Below are positions 47,173 to 57,339 of a stretch of DNA of 64,000 nucleotides, in pieces. The notes under the pieces are model-generated. The model ran no database searches. It was given only the letters and a program-made list of their open reading frames with translations, and was not told the origin of the DNA. The stretch is from positions 62,001-126,000 of the forward strand of contig MU404165.1 of the NCBI GenBank assembly GCA_022695795.1, read 5' to 3'. Source of the stretch: Biscogniauxia marginata (taxonomy: Eukaryota; Ascomycota; Sordariomycetes; Xylariales; Xylariaceae). The first letter of the stretch is position 1, and each line of letters opens with the position of its first letter. The position numbers and the translations under genes are program-made.

Positions 47173-47461
47173 GAGTGCTGCTTGTCTGGTAGTGGATCGG
47201 ATCTTGTATAGTAGTATTAAGTTCCGAACTGTAGGGTGCTACGATATTTCTCTTGATTGCTAGAGGGAGAGGCACATACTATACAAGAGAAACGAGAGGG
47301 TGATGACTGCAGGAATATGATGATATAAAGATGAAGAGAAAGACATTGAACCGCGTTTCAAGATGCCAATCAGCTGCTTCGTAAGCTGCTTTCCATGTGC
47401 TCGGGCAACAAGAGAAATCAACATGGTTGGTCGTAAATCTATATATATATATATGGCATAC

Positions 47462-49978
47462 CTATTGGATATCCTCGTCCATAGCCTCCTCATCCTGACT
47501 TGCCACCACCGCCCCTTCTGCTAGTAACGGCTCGGTGAGTGGCCTTGCACTCCGCGGCCACACTCGCTTGTACAAGCTCACGCCCACAGCATCCTGCGGG
47601 TTGATTCTCCCGTCGAAGTTGGCCTTGAAGTAGCCGTGCGTACCTAGGGCCTCCTTGATGTACCCGCTTTTCCCTCGCTTGGTCCAGAGCGGCAGCGCCT
47701 TGAACCACTCGACGTCTTCGCGGCTGAAGAACATGTACCGTATGGTGACGACCTTCTTGTGGATGTGGAACGGATGGCCAGTCAGGATGACGCGCTTCGC
47801 GATGACCCTGGAAGTCGACGGGGCCCGAGCGGTTCCCGTGGCAACCAGTTGCAGGGGCACTTGCGATCCCTCCCCGCCCTCTTCCGGCGCCATCCGCTTG
47901 AAAAACAGCGTCGGCACAGATCCCCAGGTGATGGGGCCCATGAATGTCGCGACTGCGGATTGTCCAGGGTGGAGATATCGGCAATACTTGTGGACATCGT
48001 TCTCAGTGTTGCCGCTGATTGAAAATAGGGGGTTGACGACAAATCGTCGGGGCCCACATTGGACAATGAGCTCCTCTTTTGCCTTGATGGATTTTTCATA
48101 ATCCTCCTTGTGTGTGACATCAAAATTGAGTGATGCCTTCTTGTTTTCGTGTCTCAAGAGAGAAAAGAGGGTAACTGGCCGAGAGGGCAGGTATGACCTC
48201 TGCAACTCTTGAGGAACGCCCTTCAGGTGGACGTGAACCCTGGTGCCAGGAGTAACTCCGCCCACTAAAGCTTCCCGTATTGACCGATTCCGGGATGACT
48301 GGTAGTCGGAAACTTGCAATAATCTTGACCACTCCTCGGGTTGGTATGGTCTGTCTTCTTCCACATTCCAAGGACTCGTCCGAAGGCTCTTCAATCCTCT
48401 ATATTTTGCCAGTCTTTCTCGGGCAAGGACATTAGGGTGTAGTTCGATCTCGTCAGGGAATTCCTTGTCGTCTTCTGCTTCATCACGCTTTCTTGCGCGA
48501 TACGCTTCTAGTTGTTGGGCATCGTCGTCCTCGTTTGGTTCAACGAACATTTCAGACTGTGGGTATTCTGACATCACGGCTTCTGTAGGCTCTCTGCCAG
48601 CAAGGCCTTCCACGCCGTCTTCAGGAGCCGCTGGCACATTTTCCTCCTCAGCGTCATGCATCTCCTCGTCATCCAACTCTGATTCAGAATCGGAGACGTC
48701 ATCCAAGAACCAAGCTGCTTGATAAGATGAAGTCCCTTTTGGCAGTTTCTTTGGTGCTGTGTAAACTTCCGGCTCTTCTTCCGAGAAATAATGATGATCA
48801 TCTAATAAAACCCCTTTCTTGTTCGTTGCTATGTCCTCCGGCGCATCATTCTCAGCATCCACGTCGTCCATCACAGCCTCTTCGGGAGCTAGCTCGGCAA
48901 GGTCATCTTGGTCCTCATCTGGAGTTTCCAAGACATTCTCTGCCTCTATCTCATCTACAGCCATGCCTCCATCTTTCCGCTTCTTAGTCGGAAGTGGAGC
49001 GGCTGTGATCTTCTCAATTTGAAAAGTACCCCAGTCTCCTACATGAACGAGGCGATCAGCTTTGAGACCTTTCCCGCGAATGACTCCCGTAAGGACAGTT
49101 GGCTCTGTTTCGGAGGAAGGCCATTGAACGTCATCTACAAGCATCCAAGATCTTTGATCTCTCCAACTAATTCCCTTCGGAGTGGTACTGCAAAGCGATC
49201 TCATCAAGCTAGAACATTCTTGTCTCGAATCAAGGCTATAAATCTTATCTTGTCCTGGGTGGAAGTGTGTCATAAAGGATACGAGGGACTTGACAACGTC
49301 TGGTCTCGCTTTCGCAGGCTGGATCTTGTCGAGATTCTGAACTACGGTAAACAGTGTTGACATGCCTTGGTTTTCGATACTTCGGATTATCAATTCGCCT
49401 AAGGGATCGACCTCGACCTCGGAAGACAGGACAAAGACGATATAATCTGCAACTTGGGCCGCATCGATGCATGCTGTAAGATCCCTAGTTACTGGTATAT
49501 ATTGGAGCTTCTGTTTGAAACGGTCGACGGGCACCCGGAAAGTTGTATCAAGAATCTCGGCCTCTATATCAAGGCTACCATTCAGGCTCTCGATGGCAGC
49601 GGGGACATTACTGTCAGTACAGAGCGGAATAACAGCAGCTATTCTCGGAGCGCCATCCCGTCCGACGAATATCGAATTCTCTTTCTGGTGTTCTTTGTGT
49701 TTGGCTAGTTGGCGCTGCTTAGCCTGGTTGCGCCGGTCGAACTTGGACATCACTTGTTGGTGGGGAGTCTTTCGAAGTCCCTTCTCGCTGGGAACTTTGC
49801 CTGTAGTAGCCATTGGGTTAGTAAGAGCATGACGGCATTGGGTACACTCTTGTTTGTTTATCGCCGTACCTTTAGCTTCGTCGCGCAGGGAACCCTTCGT
49901 GGCCTTCCTAGACTTAAAGGACTTGTGCACAACTTTGGTAGTTGGCCGGTGGGAATGGGCCGCGACGGCTGACGGCAT
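47462..49978 (-). CDS. TSR1: 40S ribosome biogenesis factor Tsr1
   Basis: Bms1-like, GTPase-related factor of late nuclear/cytoplasmic pre-40S particles. The start is Met at 49978 (MPSAVAAHSHRPTTKVVHKS, matching the family's HSHR/K-rich N-terminus); an in-frame Met 12 codons upstream exists. A 69-nt intron (49869-49801) must be removed: it has a GTACGG donor, a CTTACTAACC branch site and a CTACAG acceptor, no stop codon, and a length divisible by three. Splicing restores KGKVPSEKGLRKTPHQQVMS and yields 815 aa (exons 49978-49870 and 49800-47462). An acidic middle region precedes the conserved C-terminal domain with FKRMAPEEG, KRVILTGHPFHIHKK and IRYMFFSREDVEWFKALPLW. It is divergent from UTP7. 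Confidence 0.95.
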   Translation of the reverse strand: MPSAVAAHSHRPTTKVVHKSFKSRKATKGSLRDEAKGTAINKQECTQCRHALTNPMATTGKVPSEKGLRKTPHQQVMSKFDRRNQAKQRQLAKHKEHQKENSIFVGRDGAPRIAAVIPLCTDSNVPAAIESLNGSLDIEAEILDTTFRVPVDRFKQKLQYIPVTRDLTACIDAAQVADYIVFVLSSEVEVDPLGELIIRSIENQGMSTLFTVVQNLDKIQPAKARPDVVKSLVSFMTHFHPGQDKIYSLDSRQECSSLMRSLCSTTPKGISWRDQRSWMLVDDVQWPSSETEPTVLTGVIRGKGLKADRLVHVGDWGTFQIEKITAAPLPTKKRKDGGMAVDEIEAENVLETPDEDQDDLAELAPEEAVMDDVDAENDAPEDIATNKKGVLLDDHHYFSEEEPEVYTAPKKLPKGTSSYQAAWFLDDVSDSESELDDEEMHDAEEENVPAAPEDGVEGLAGREPTEAVMSEYPQSEMFVEPNEDDDAQQLEAYRARKRDEAEDDKEFPDEIELHPNVLARERLAKYRGLKSLRTSPWNVEEDRPYQPEEWSRLLQVSDYQSSRNRSIREALVGGVTPGTRVHVHLKGVPQELQRSYLPSRPVTLFSLLRHENKKASLNFDVTHKEDYEKSIKAKEELIVQCGPRRFVVNPLFSISGNTENDVHKYCRYLHPGQSAVATFMGPITWGSVPTLFFKRMAPEEGGEGSQVPLQLVATGTARAPSTSRVIAKRVILTGHPFHIHKKVVTIRYMFFSREDVEWFKALPLWTKRGKSGYIKEALGTHGYFKANFDGRINPQDAVGVSLYKRVWPRSARPLTEPLLAEGAVVASQDEEAMDEDIQ

Positions 49979-50406
49979 TTTCCCGTTGCCTCCGGCTTTA
50001 AATCTGAATGGCAAGGAATCCAGGTTGCAAGGCTCTCGAGGGAGGTCCGAATATAGCGGGAGTAGGCAGTAAATACGGGAATGGATACGGTGCAGTTATA
50101 GAGGGCCTGGATTTGTAGATATATGAAGAAAGTTGATCACTAAACGGTTTTTGGAGGGGCAGAGGGGCAGTAATTGGATCGCTATCGAGAGAATCGAGAA
50201 CCCACCAGATTTTTTCTGTGCGGGAGAGACCCACCGATAACAACTTTTTAGCGGTCCATATTGCTTATCGCTTCCAGCGCCAGGAAATTTATCTTCGCCT
50301 GCTAGACTTCCATCTGCATCTTATCATAACATTTTGACTTGGCCTTCTTTCTCTCAATCTTGAACCCCCCTCAGCCTGATTGACTACCTAAACACGGAAT
50401 CGCGCC
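49979..50406. promoter_or_regulatory. Shared divergent promoter of TSR1 and UTP7
   Basis: Only 428 bp separate the two start codons, so both genes of small-subunit biogenesis must be driven from here. Visible elements include TTTTTT at 50210-50215 and short GATAA/TTATC motifs (for example 50236-50240 and 50267-50271). No exact PAC (GATGAG) element was found. Confidence 0.7.
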
Positions 50407-52232
50407 ATGGAGGCTGACAATGGCGCCCGCGTCGTTAAACGCGCCAGGACGGAACTCATCCCGAAACATGAACGGGAGAAGCAGCGGCGAAAACAAGCAG
50501 CCCATCGAGACTACGGCCGGGGCGCAAAGATCGCCGTCAAGGGAATAAAGGACAAAAAGCTACGCCGCAACCTCAAGACGCTCGAGAACAAATACGAAGA
50601 TGCGACATTGAAGGCAAAGGACGCCGAAATCCTCCTAGAAAACACCGCCGGCTTTCTCGAACCCGAGCACGAGTTAGAGAGGACATACAAAGTGCGCCAG
50701 GACGAAATACAAAATCAATCCTCACTGGAGACCGCGAGAAAGCGATTCGATTTGAAGCTCGACCTCGGTCCCTACATATTCGATTATAGCAGGACAGGTC
50801 GGGAGATGGTTCTGGCGGGAAGAAGGGGTCACGTCGCAGTCATCAAGGACTGGAGAGAGGGCAAATTGGGGTGCGAGTTGCAGCTTGGCGAAACCATCCG
50901 AGACGTCAAATTCCTACACAACAACCAGTACATATGTGTCGCTCAGAAAAAGTATTGCTATATATATGATGCAAATAACGGCGTCGAGCTCCATTGCCTG
51001 CGGAAACATCAAGAGGTCTCGCATCTAGAGATGCTCCCCTACCACTTCCTCCTGGTGACCCTAGTAAGTAGAATTAGCAAAACGATAACTATACGGTTAC
51101 TAATCCTAATTACAGGGAATATCGGGACTGTTGAAATACCAGGATGTCTCGACGTGGGTGCATCTTATCCCTATATAATTCGATTTCAAGAGTCAAAAGG
51201 CTCGCTAGCTAACTCCATTTCTTGTAGTGGTCAAATCGTGAGTGAGATGACTACAAGGCTAGGTACCCCGGTTTCTCTAGCCCAGAATCCATACAATGCG
51301 ATATGTCATGTCGGTCATCAAAATGGTACGGTCACCCTGTGGTCGCCGAATTGTTCTTCAAGCGAAGGGCCCCTAGTAAAACTACTAGCACACAGAGGGC
51401 CAGTTCGGTCGTTATCGGTTCATAGGGAGGGTTATTACATGGTTTCAGCAGGACAAGGCCAGTACTTTCCCAGGGCTTTTATCCCCTTCGAATCAGAAGT
51501 TGCTGACAATTCTCGATAGACTGCAAGATGGCCGTTTGGGACATAAGAAATTTCAAAGAAGTTGGGAGTTATACGCTACGACAACCAGCCTCGTCGCTTG
51601 CGATATCAGATAGAGGAGTGACCGCAGTCGGCTGGGGAACCCATACGACAATGTGGAAGGATCTCTACACCAAACATAGTGCAGAGCAGCAGAAAGTCCA
51701 AAGTCCCTATATGAAATGGGGCGGGGAGGGAAATCGGGTTGAGAGCGTGCGCTGGTGTCCCTTTGAGGATGTGCTAGGAGTTGGTCATGATTCTGGATTC
51801 AGCAGTATCATAGTTCCTGGCAGTGGCGACCCGTCATTTGATGCCCTCGAGGTGAATCCGTTCGAGACAACCAAACAACGACAGGAAACAGAGGTCAAGT
51901 CTCTACTAAACAAGTTACGGCCCGAGATGATCGCACTAAATCCCAACTTTATTGGAAACGTCGATCTACGTTCCGAGAAGCAACGTCAGGCTGAAAAGGA
52001 CCTGGACGCTAAGCCCGTTGATATTGAGACTGAAATCAGAAACCGGGCTCGTGGCAAGAATGGCGCACTCCGCAGATACCTCCGGAAGCAACGGAGAAAG
52101 AACATCGTTGACGAAAAGAGACTCAAGGTGGACGAAATTTGGAACGAGCGTCAGCAAAAACAATCGCAGAAGCAGAAGGAGGAGAAGGCCGTTCTTGGTC
52201 CCGCTTTGGCCAGATTTGCGAAGAAAGAGTAG
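50407..52232 (+). CDS. UTP7: WD-repeat SSU processome protein Utp7
   Basis: U3 snoRNP/SSU processome component needed for 18S rRNA maturation in the nucleolus. Four exons, 50407-51063, 51116-51153, 51228-51457 and 51520-52232, give 545 aa, close to the family. The N-terminus is basic and helical; WD repeats follow, with signatures such as NGTVTLWSPN and MAVWDIRNFKEV; the C-terminal BING4CT domain contains NPFETTKQRQETEVKSLLNK, LNPNFIGNVD and a terminal basic helix. Intron 1 (52 nt, GTAAGT) and intron 2 (74 nt, GTGGGT) are ordinary. Intron 3 (51458-51519) begins GCCAGT, so it appears to be a GC-AG intron; it is the only junction found that keeps the conserved SAGQDCKMAVWD reading. Confidence 0.94.
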
Positions 52233-55133
52233 TCCCCATGAGCTAATATACAAGGAGTTGCCACCGCTATGATTCCCATCCTGCACGGAATAATGACTCA
52301 AGATTCCGTGCCGGGTTGGGACTACATTGAGAGGAACCAGTCGGGACCACCAGAGGTATACATAGGATAAAGGGGTTTAAGCCCGCTTCAGCATGGCACG
52401 GGGTACCCAGTCGCCTTGAAGAAAAGAATTCGGATATTCAGGGTTTAACTATATCCAAGGAGCCGGGTACATTTTGGCGTGTTAGTGCTGAGACGGCGTA
52501 TCCAGTGCTGTCCCATGGACAAATCATGATGTGAAAAAGCAGGTGTATGCGCCTTCTCATATCATTTTTCAGCCTTGGCCAGCATTGATCTGAACCCGTG
52601 ACATATCAGAGTCAGCTAGGCAGCTTATAGGCTTGTTGTCATTCCTCGGACAGCTAAACAGTTTGGCCGAGGAGGGTTCAGACTAATATATCTAACTATA
52701 CCTCCAGCCAACATAGTCTCTTCCAAGCTGTGGTGGCCTTCCTACATTGTTAATAATATACCTTGTCCTTCCAATCTAGAGAAGAAAAAAATGCTACGTT
52801 AGATGATCATGTGTAAAGGCTAGACAAGAACGCCGCGAACGCCGCGTGAGCCACTTATAAGAAGGAATATCTGAAATGAGTCCGAACCGGGTGTCTTGTA
52901 TCGTTTTGTTATATGCCTAGTAATTTATCCTGACCTCTACTCGTGATACTTAGCATTATCTCTCTCTGAATGGAAAACTTTATACCTAAGCCTCTCGTTG
53001 AGTTGTAATCTAATCGAGGATCCGAGTACATTGTTAGAATGAAGAAGCCCGATCCTACAAACTAGACGATCTACACCCTCTAGCCCTCGTAGCCCTCGTA
53101 GCCCTCGCTACCAGAAGGCATGGCCATGCTTCTTCTGGTGTTTAGGGTACATGACCTACAACAGAGATACCTTTTGATTAATGGGGGTATCAGATGGGTA
53201 ACGAGGTGTCTCTGCATTTGATATTACGTACAACGAACGTCCTCAGAGTCTACTGTGGCTGAACCCGGGGATTAGTACATGTACGTATGTAATGCAGTGA
53301 CTCAAATAATAACAACTATGCAGGCAAGGTTACTTTGCAGGTGTCCAACTTATGTCACATTTTGAGAATTGACCGCGGATGTACTAGCGTTACATTGAAT
53401 GCACCTCCGTCGCAGCATCAAGAAACTTTTTTTTTCACCACATCAATAATACTACTTAACACTGACGTCTAGACCTTTACTGCTGTGTTACTGGTCTTAG
53501 CTGTATCATCGTATAGGTAAGTAGGTAGGATGTTAGGTCAAGCGCGTGCATAAATCACCCGGAGTATCGATGTTGGAATACGAGTGCTACCATAGAGTCA
53601 ACAAACTGCATAATATCAGGTAAGTATTTAAGTTCCCTTCTAGGACGCCATGAAGTATATTATACAGCCTTCTTTTGATGTGACAGGCTGTTGCGACTGT
53701 GGCGTAAGCGGTCATTTGCTATAATGGATGAATCTTCTAGGGAGATGCCATCATTTGGCATTCTTTAGCGAAAACCCTCTTGCTTCTATCTACTTGGTCC
53801 AGTACTTCTCATTAATCATACTGCTGGAAATTTGAATGATGGCATATTAGATTTAATAAAATCCTGTAGAATTTCTTCTCTTAGGCGAGACGGTTGCTGT
53901 CACTACTCCAGTAATTTTTCAATCAATGTGAAATTTCAATAGCCACTGTTTGTTAGTAAGAAGGAGGTCAAGCCTCGGAGACGACGGTAGTGAAGTGATA
54001 AAAGATGTCAGGAATCTAGCGGCTGGTCTTAATGGTCAGTGACATTAGGGGTTGATTTAGAAGTGGAATTATGTATTAATATAAGTCGTAGTTATCTCAA
54101 GAATCTTATAGTGGCTTTATAATGTTTGATTGAAGCTTAATACTCATCCTTACCTCCCCCTCTTTCTCAACTTATTAAACATATCTACTTCCTCTACATC
54201 AAGATATCTAGCTTAACGCCAAAGACTACTTATACTGTAACATAACCTCTGTTAGTTTAATAAATAACCTTGATTATATGAACGAATAAGTTTACCGCTT
54301 ATGTATGATCATGATACAAGGGAAGAAAGAATGTAATATATCAAATATGCAGTTCTTATATTGAAACCCCTATAATCTTATATGGCATTTCATCATTATG
54401 AATAAGTATAAATGGATTTGGCTTTCATGTGTTTTTAAATCTAAAGCGGTTTGCCAACTATACAGAACTTTCTCGATGTGTAGTATGATCACCTTGTTGT
54501 AACATTCAGGGGTAATAATGATGTTATTACGCGAAGAGCTGAAAATAAAAGTACACCGAGAGCAGTCTACCTATATACAAAACAATCTCTTTGTTCCCTA
54601 CTAGCCTTGTATCTGTGATCCCCCTAACTGCTTCAAGTTTCAGTTAATACAACCACAACAATGGGCCACCAGTGGGCTACAGCGAGTAACCATTGACACC
54701 ATGGAAGTAACGCAGGTAGGTTGAATTTTGACAAACATATGGCTCTGTATGTAATAATATAACCGACATCACTGTGAATTTGTCTATAACACGAACTCAA
54801 ATTTAAGTTCAGTAAGTTTTATAGCTCCCTAAACTCACAATGGAGAAGAAGAGAGTATTGGAGGGATTGAAAGAGATGTAAGTATATGTAAGTTAAATAC
54901 GTGTAATCAGTGTCTTAGCCTCATACAGAGTAAAGGAGGCGTCTATTACTGAGGCTAATCCAGGATTATCTGACACGCATCTCCTTAATCCTGTTGGCTC
55001 GTGCCAACCCACCAGCCATATCTTCACTCTGCAATACACACATGTTGTTTAGCAAAAGATATCCTCCACCCCTGCCATCCAAAGCATCTCCTGATATGTA
55101 TGTGTGCGTATGTATTTCATATACACATACTCA
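52233..55133. other. AT-rich gene-free block
   Basis: About 2.9 kb with essentially no ORFs, becoming strongly AT-rich and TA-rich from about 53.4 to 54.95 kb. This resembles DNA altered by repeat-induced point mutation, or a decayed repeat, but no terminal repeats or transposase remnants were identified. It may also contain the UTP7 3' UTR. Confidence 0.55.
53081..53107. repeat. TAGCCCTCG tandem repeat, three copies
   Basis: Three perfect 9-bp units in non-coding DNA. Confidence 0.9.
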
Positions 55134-55553
55134 CTACACGGTCCGCACCACCGAGACGGAGCCATAAGGCAGGGAGTAACAGTCGCCAGGCTTGCTGATC
55201 TTCTCGGACGACCCGCGGCAGTCGGATCCGGACCAGGTCGTAATCTTCGAGCCCCAGCCGCGCGCCTCGATCGACCGCATCGGCTGGTTGACGCGGTAGC
55301 ACTTGACGCCCGGGTGTAACTCGGTCACCGTCCACGGGTTGTTCGGGACGATGTCGTTGCAACTCTCGTCGGCGTACATGATGAGAGAGATCCAGGGCTG
55401 TATGTCGGCCTCGTTCCCACCGTTGCTTGGACGAGTGGCGTTGGCGTTGACGTCGACGTGGTTCTCCGGGACTGCTGCTGTGGCTGCCGCGATGGGAGAG
55501 GCGAGCGTGTGGGTGCCGTAGAGGCTGAGTGCGAGGAGGATGGTAGAGAGCAT
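55134..55553 (-). CDS. Small secreted cysteine-containing protein
   Basis: Single exon of 139 aa. The first 19 residues (MLSTILLALSLYGTHTLAS) form a clear signal peptide. The mature part has exactly four cysteines (65, 85, 112, 125), enough for two disulphides, an Asn-Ala-Thr glycosylation site (38-40), and Trp/Gly-rich motifs around WSGSDCRG and GDCYSLPYGSV. The GC-rich coding sequence sits beside an AT-rich gene-free block, the setting typical of secreted effector-like proteins in plant-associated fungi. No known family was recognised; an effector role is inference only. Confidence 0.75.
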   Translation of the reverse strand: MLSTILLALSLYGTHTLASPIAAATAAVPENHVDVNANATRPSNGGNEADIQPWISLIMYADESCNDIVPNNPWTVTELHPGVKCYRVNQPMRSIEARGWGSKITTWSGSDCRGSSEKISKPGDCYSLPYGSVSVVRTV

Positions 55554-57339
55554 CTTGTTGATGAGAGTTGCTTGTGTGGCGATGATGTTCGTCTTGCAGA
55601 GAAGAAGGCTGTTCGTGTGAAGCTATACTATGGAGTGCTGATATATGGTTTCGCCCTATCGAGTGCGTCTCGTATGAGTTTCTTACTTGAAGGGGACAAT
55701 CAATATATATACTTTTTAGTGCAGTGATGGCTGAGAACAATGGCAACACCGGATTGCATTCACTACAAAAATACGGGATAGAGAATAATAAGCCTTGAGG
55801 TTATGTATCTAATACCCAAAAGTATTCAGCCATGCGAATGGTCCTAGCTACCATTCTGATTTTCCCTTTTCCCTCACCTTCAGTATCTTCGTCAATAGAC
55901 CAGGAAATCTAGCATTGTCTCTAATACCACCTGCGCTGCTGTGACAAGCGCAACCATTCTTTTATCAACATTTGGTCTAGAGTCCCACTCACTTAATACA
56001 TTCTGTTGCGTTTGCCCATATTCGCTTTCATAGTTGATTCACTGTCTTAGCTTATCGGCCTCCCATATGATGAGAATGTCGGTATGGAATGGTAGGAAAT
56101 GTTACTAAGATATAGGAGTGTAACCTGTTCATCAAACAAAGATAATGGTGAAAGCCGAGGCTCGTAATACCAGGGGGTGTGACAAGCACTATTCACATGC
56201 TGTTACTAGTCCTTGGGACATTTCCTACGACACTAGCTTTAATTTTTGTCTCTATCCATACACTTTCACGACTGATATTCGCGATATATATAGAAGATAT
56301 ACAAGTCATGAGGGGAATTACCACAACTATTTCCATGTATCACTGCTTGAAAAGAGGCCAATCACTCTGTCTCGATTACACGTGGGAGAATAAGCAATAA
56401 GGTGACCGTTACACGAAGAACTAGTTAGTACCATACATGTATTAAAATGAGCCCCTTTTAAATCATAGTATAATTGAATCTCTTTGTTCCTAACAACCTA
56501 TCTAATACTATACTTGCGGCTCTTCCTCGCCGCTGTAGATTGATCTCGGCTTAGAAATATAGCGAGCAGAGGTATCATGATTTATAATTTCTACAAGCGG
56601 AGATGACGAGATATTTATCTTATTGGGTAGCCTAGCAGCACAGCAGTTCAATCATGATCCGAGCTGGTGTTTTTATTTGTCTCGCTGTGTTGCATATGGT
56701 ACAGCTATAAGCTTCGGCCACGTTGTATTAAGTGGTATTTTATTTCGTTGCGATGGGTGAGAGGCTGCGGCTGTGACGTTCCCCTAGGCCGAGCTGCATG
56801 CACATAGCTTTGTGCCTGACTAGGTGATAGGCGATCGTAGAGGAACAGACACCTGCAAAAAACGCTTATTTCGTATGATTGGTGTTCGCTGGATGCTTTG
56901 GGGGGTGACAGAAGTTACTAACGTTAGTTCGATGCTATTGTCTGCGTGGTCACTCACTGGTGGTTCGAACAGCTGACATCATGTTTTGTCGAGAAGGGTG
57001 GCATGTGACAACAGCCACCCGCCAAGAGTTATTCAACAGCTGGCCACCGAGAGATCGGCTCAGGGCCAAATTGCTCCCAACTTTTATTTACCCCCTGTCC
57101 AAGCTCCTCCTCCCCCCCTCAAAACAAGGGCCTTACAAGGCCTTTCCTTGCAGCTTAGCTTTAGCGCCCTTCGGAACCTCACATTTATTCTAGTTTGGTG
57201 ATCTGTTCTGTACCTACCCTTTTCTTTTATTTCACCTACCGCTTCTTTTCCCGACCACCTCTGGCGATGGCAAATTTCCTTTCTACTGTCTCGTAACCAC
57301 CACAATCCTTTTGTTTTTATTGCTTCTATAGCTGCCAGT
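55554..57339. other. Divergent spacer with possible SEY1 promoter
   Basis: About 1.8 kb between the secreted-protein start (minus) and SEY1 (plus). It is AT-rich in the first kilobase. A 73-codon frame at 56179-56400 encodes a membrane-like segment but lacks further support. A pyrimidine-rich stretch at about 57195-57339 is likely the SEY1 promoter and leader. Confidence 0.5.

Noticed and set aside
52700..55000. Transposon
   Set aside because: AT-rich and suggestive of decay, but no terminal repeats, target duplications or transposase remnants could be read.
56179..56400. Membrane-like 73-codon frame in the SEY1 upstream spacer
   Set aside because: AT-rich region gives hydrophobic residues by chance; no family match or continuation.
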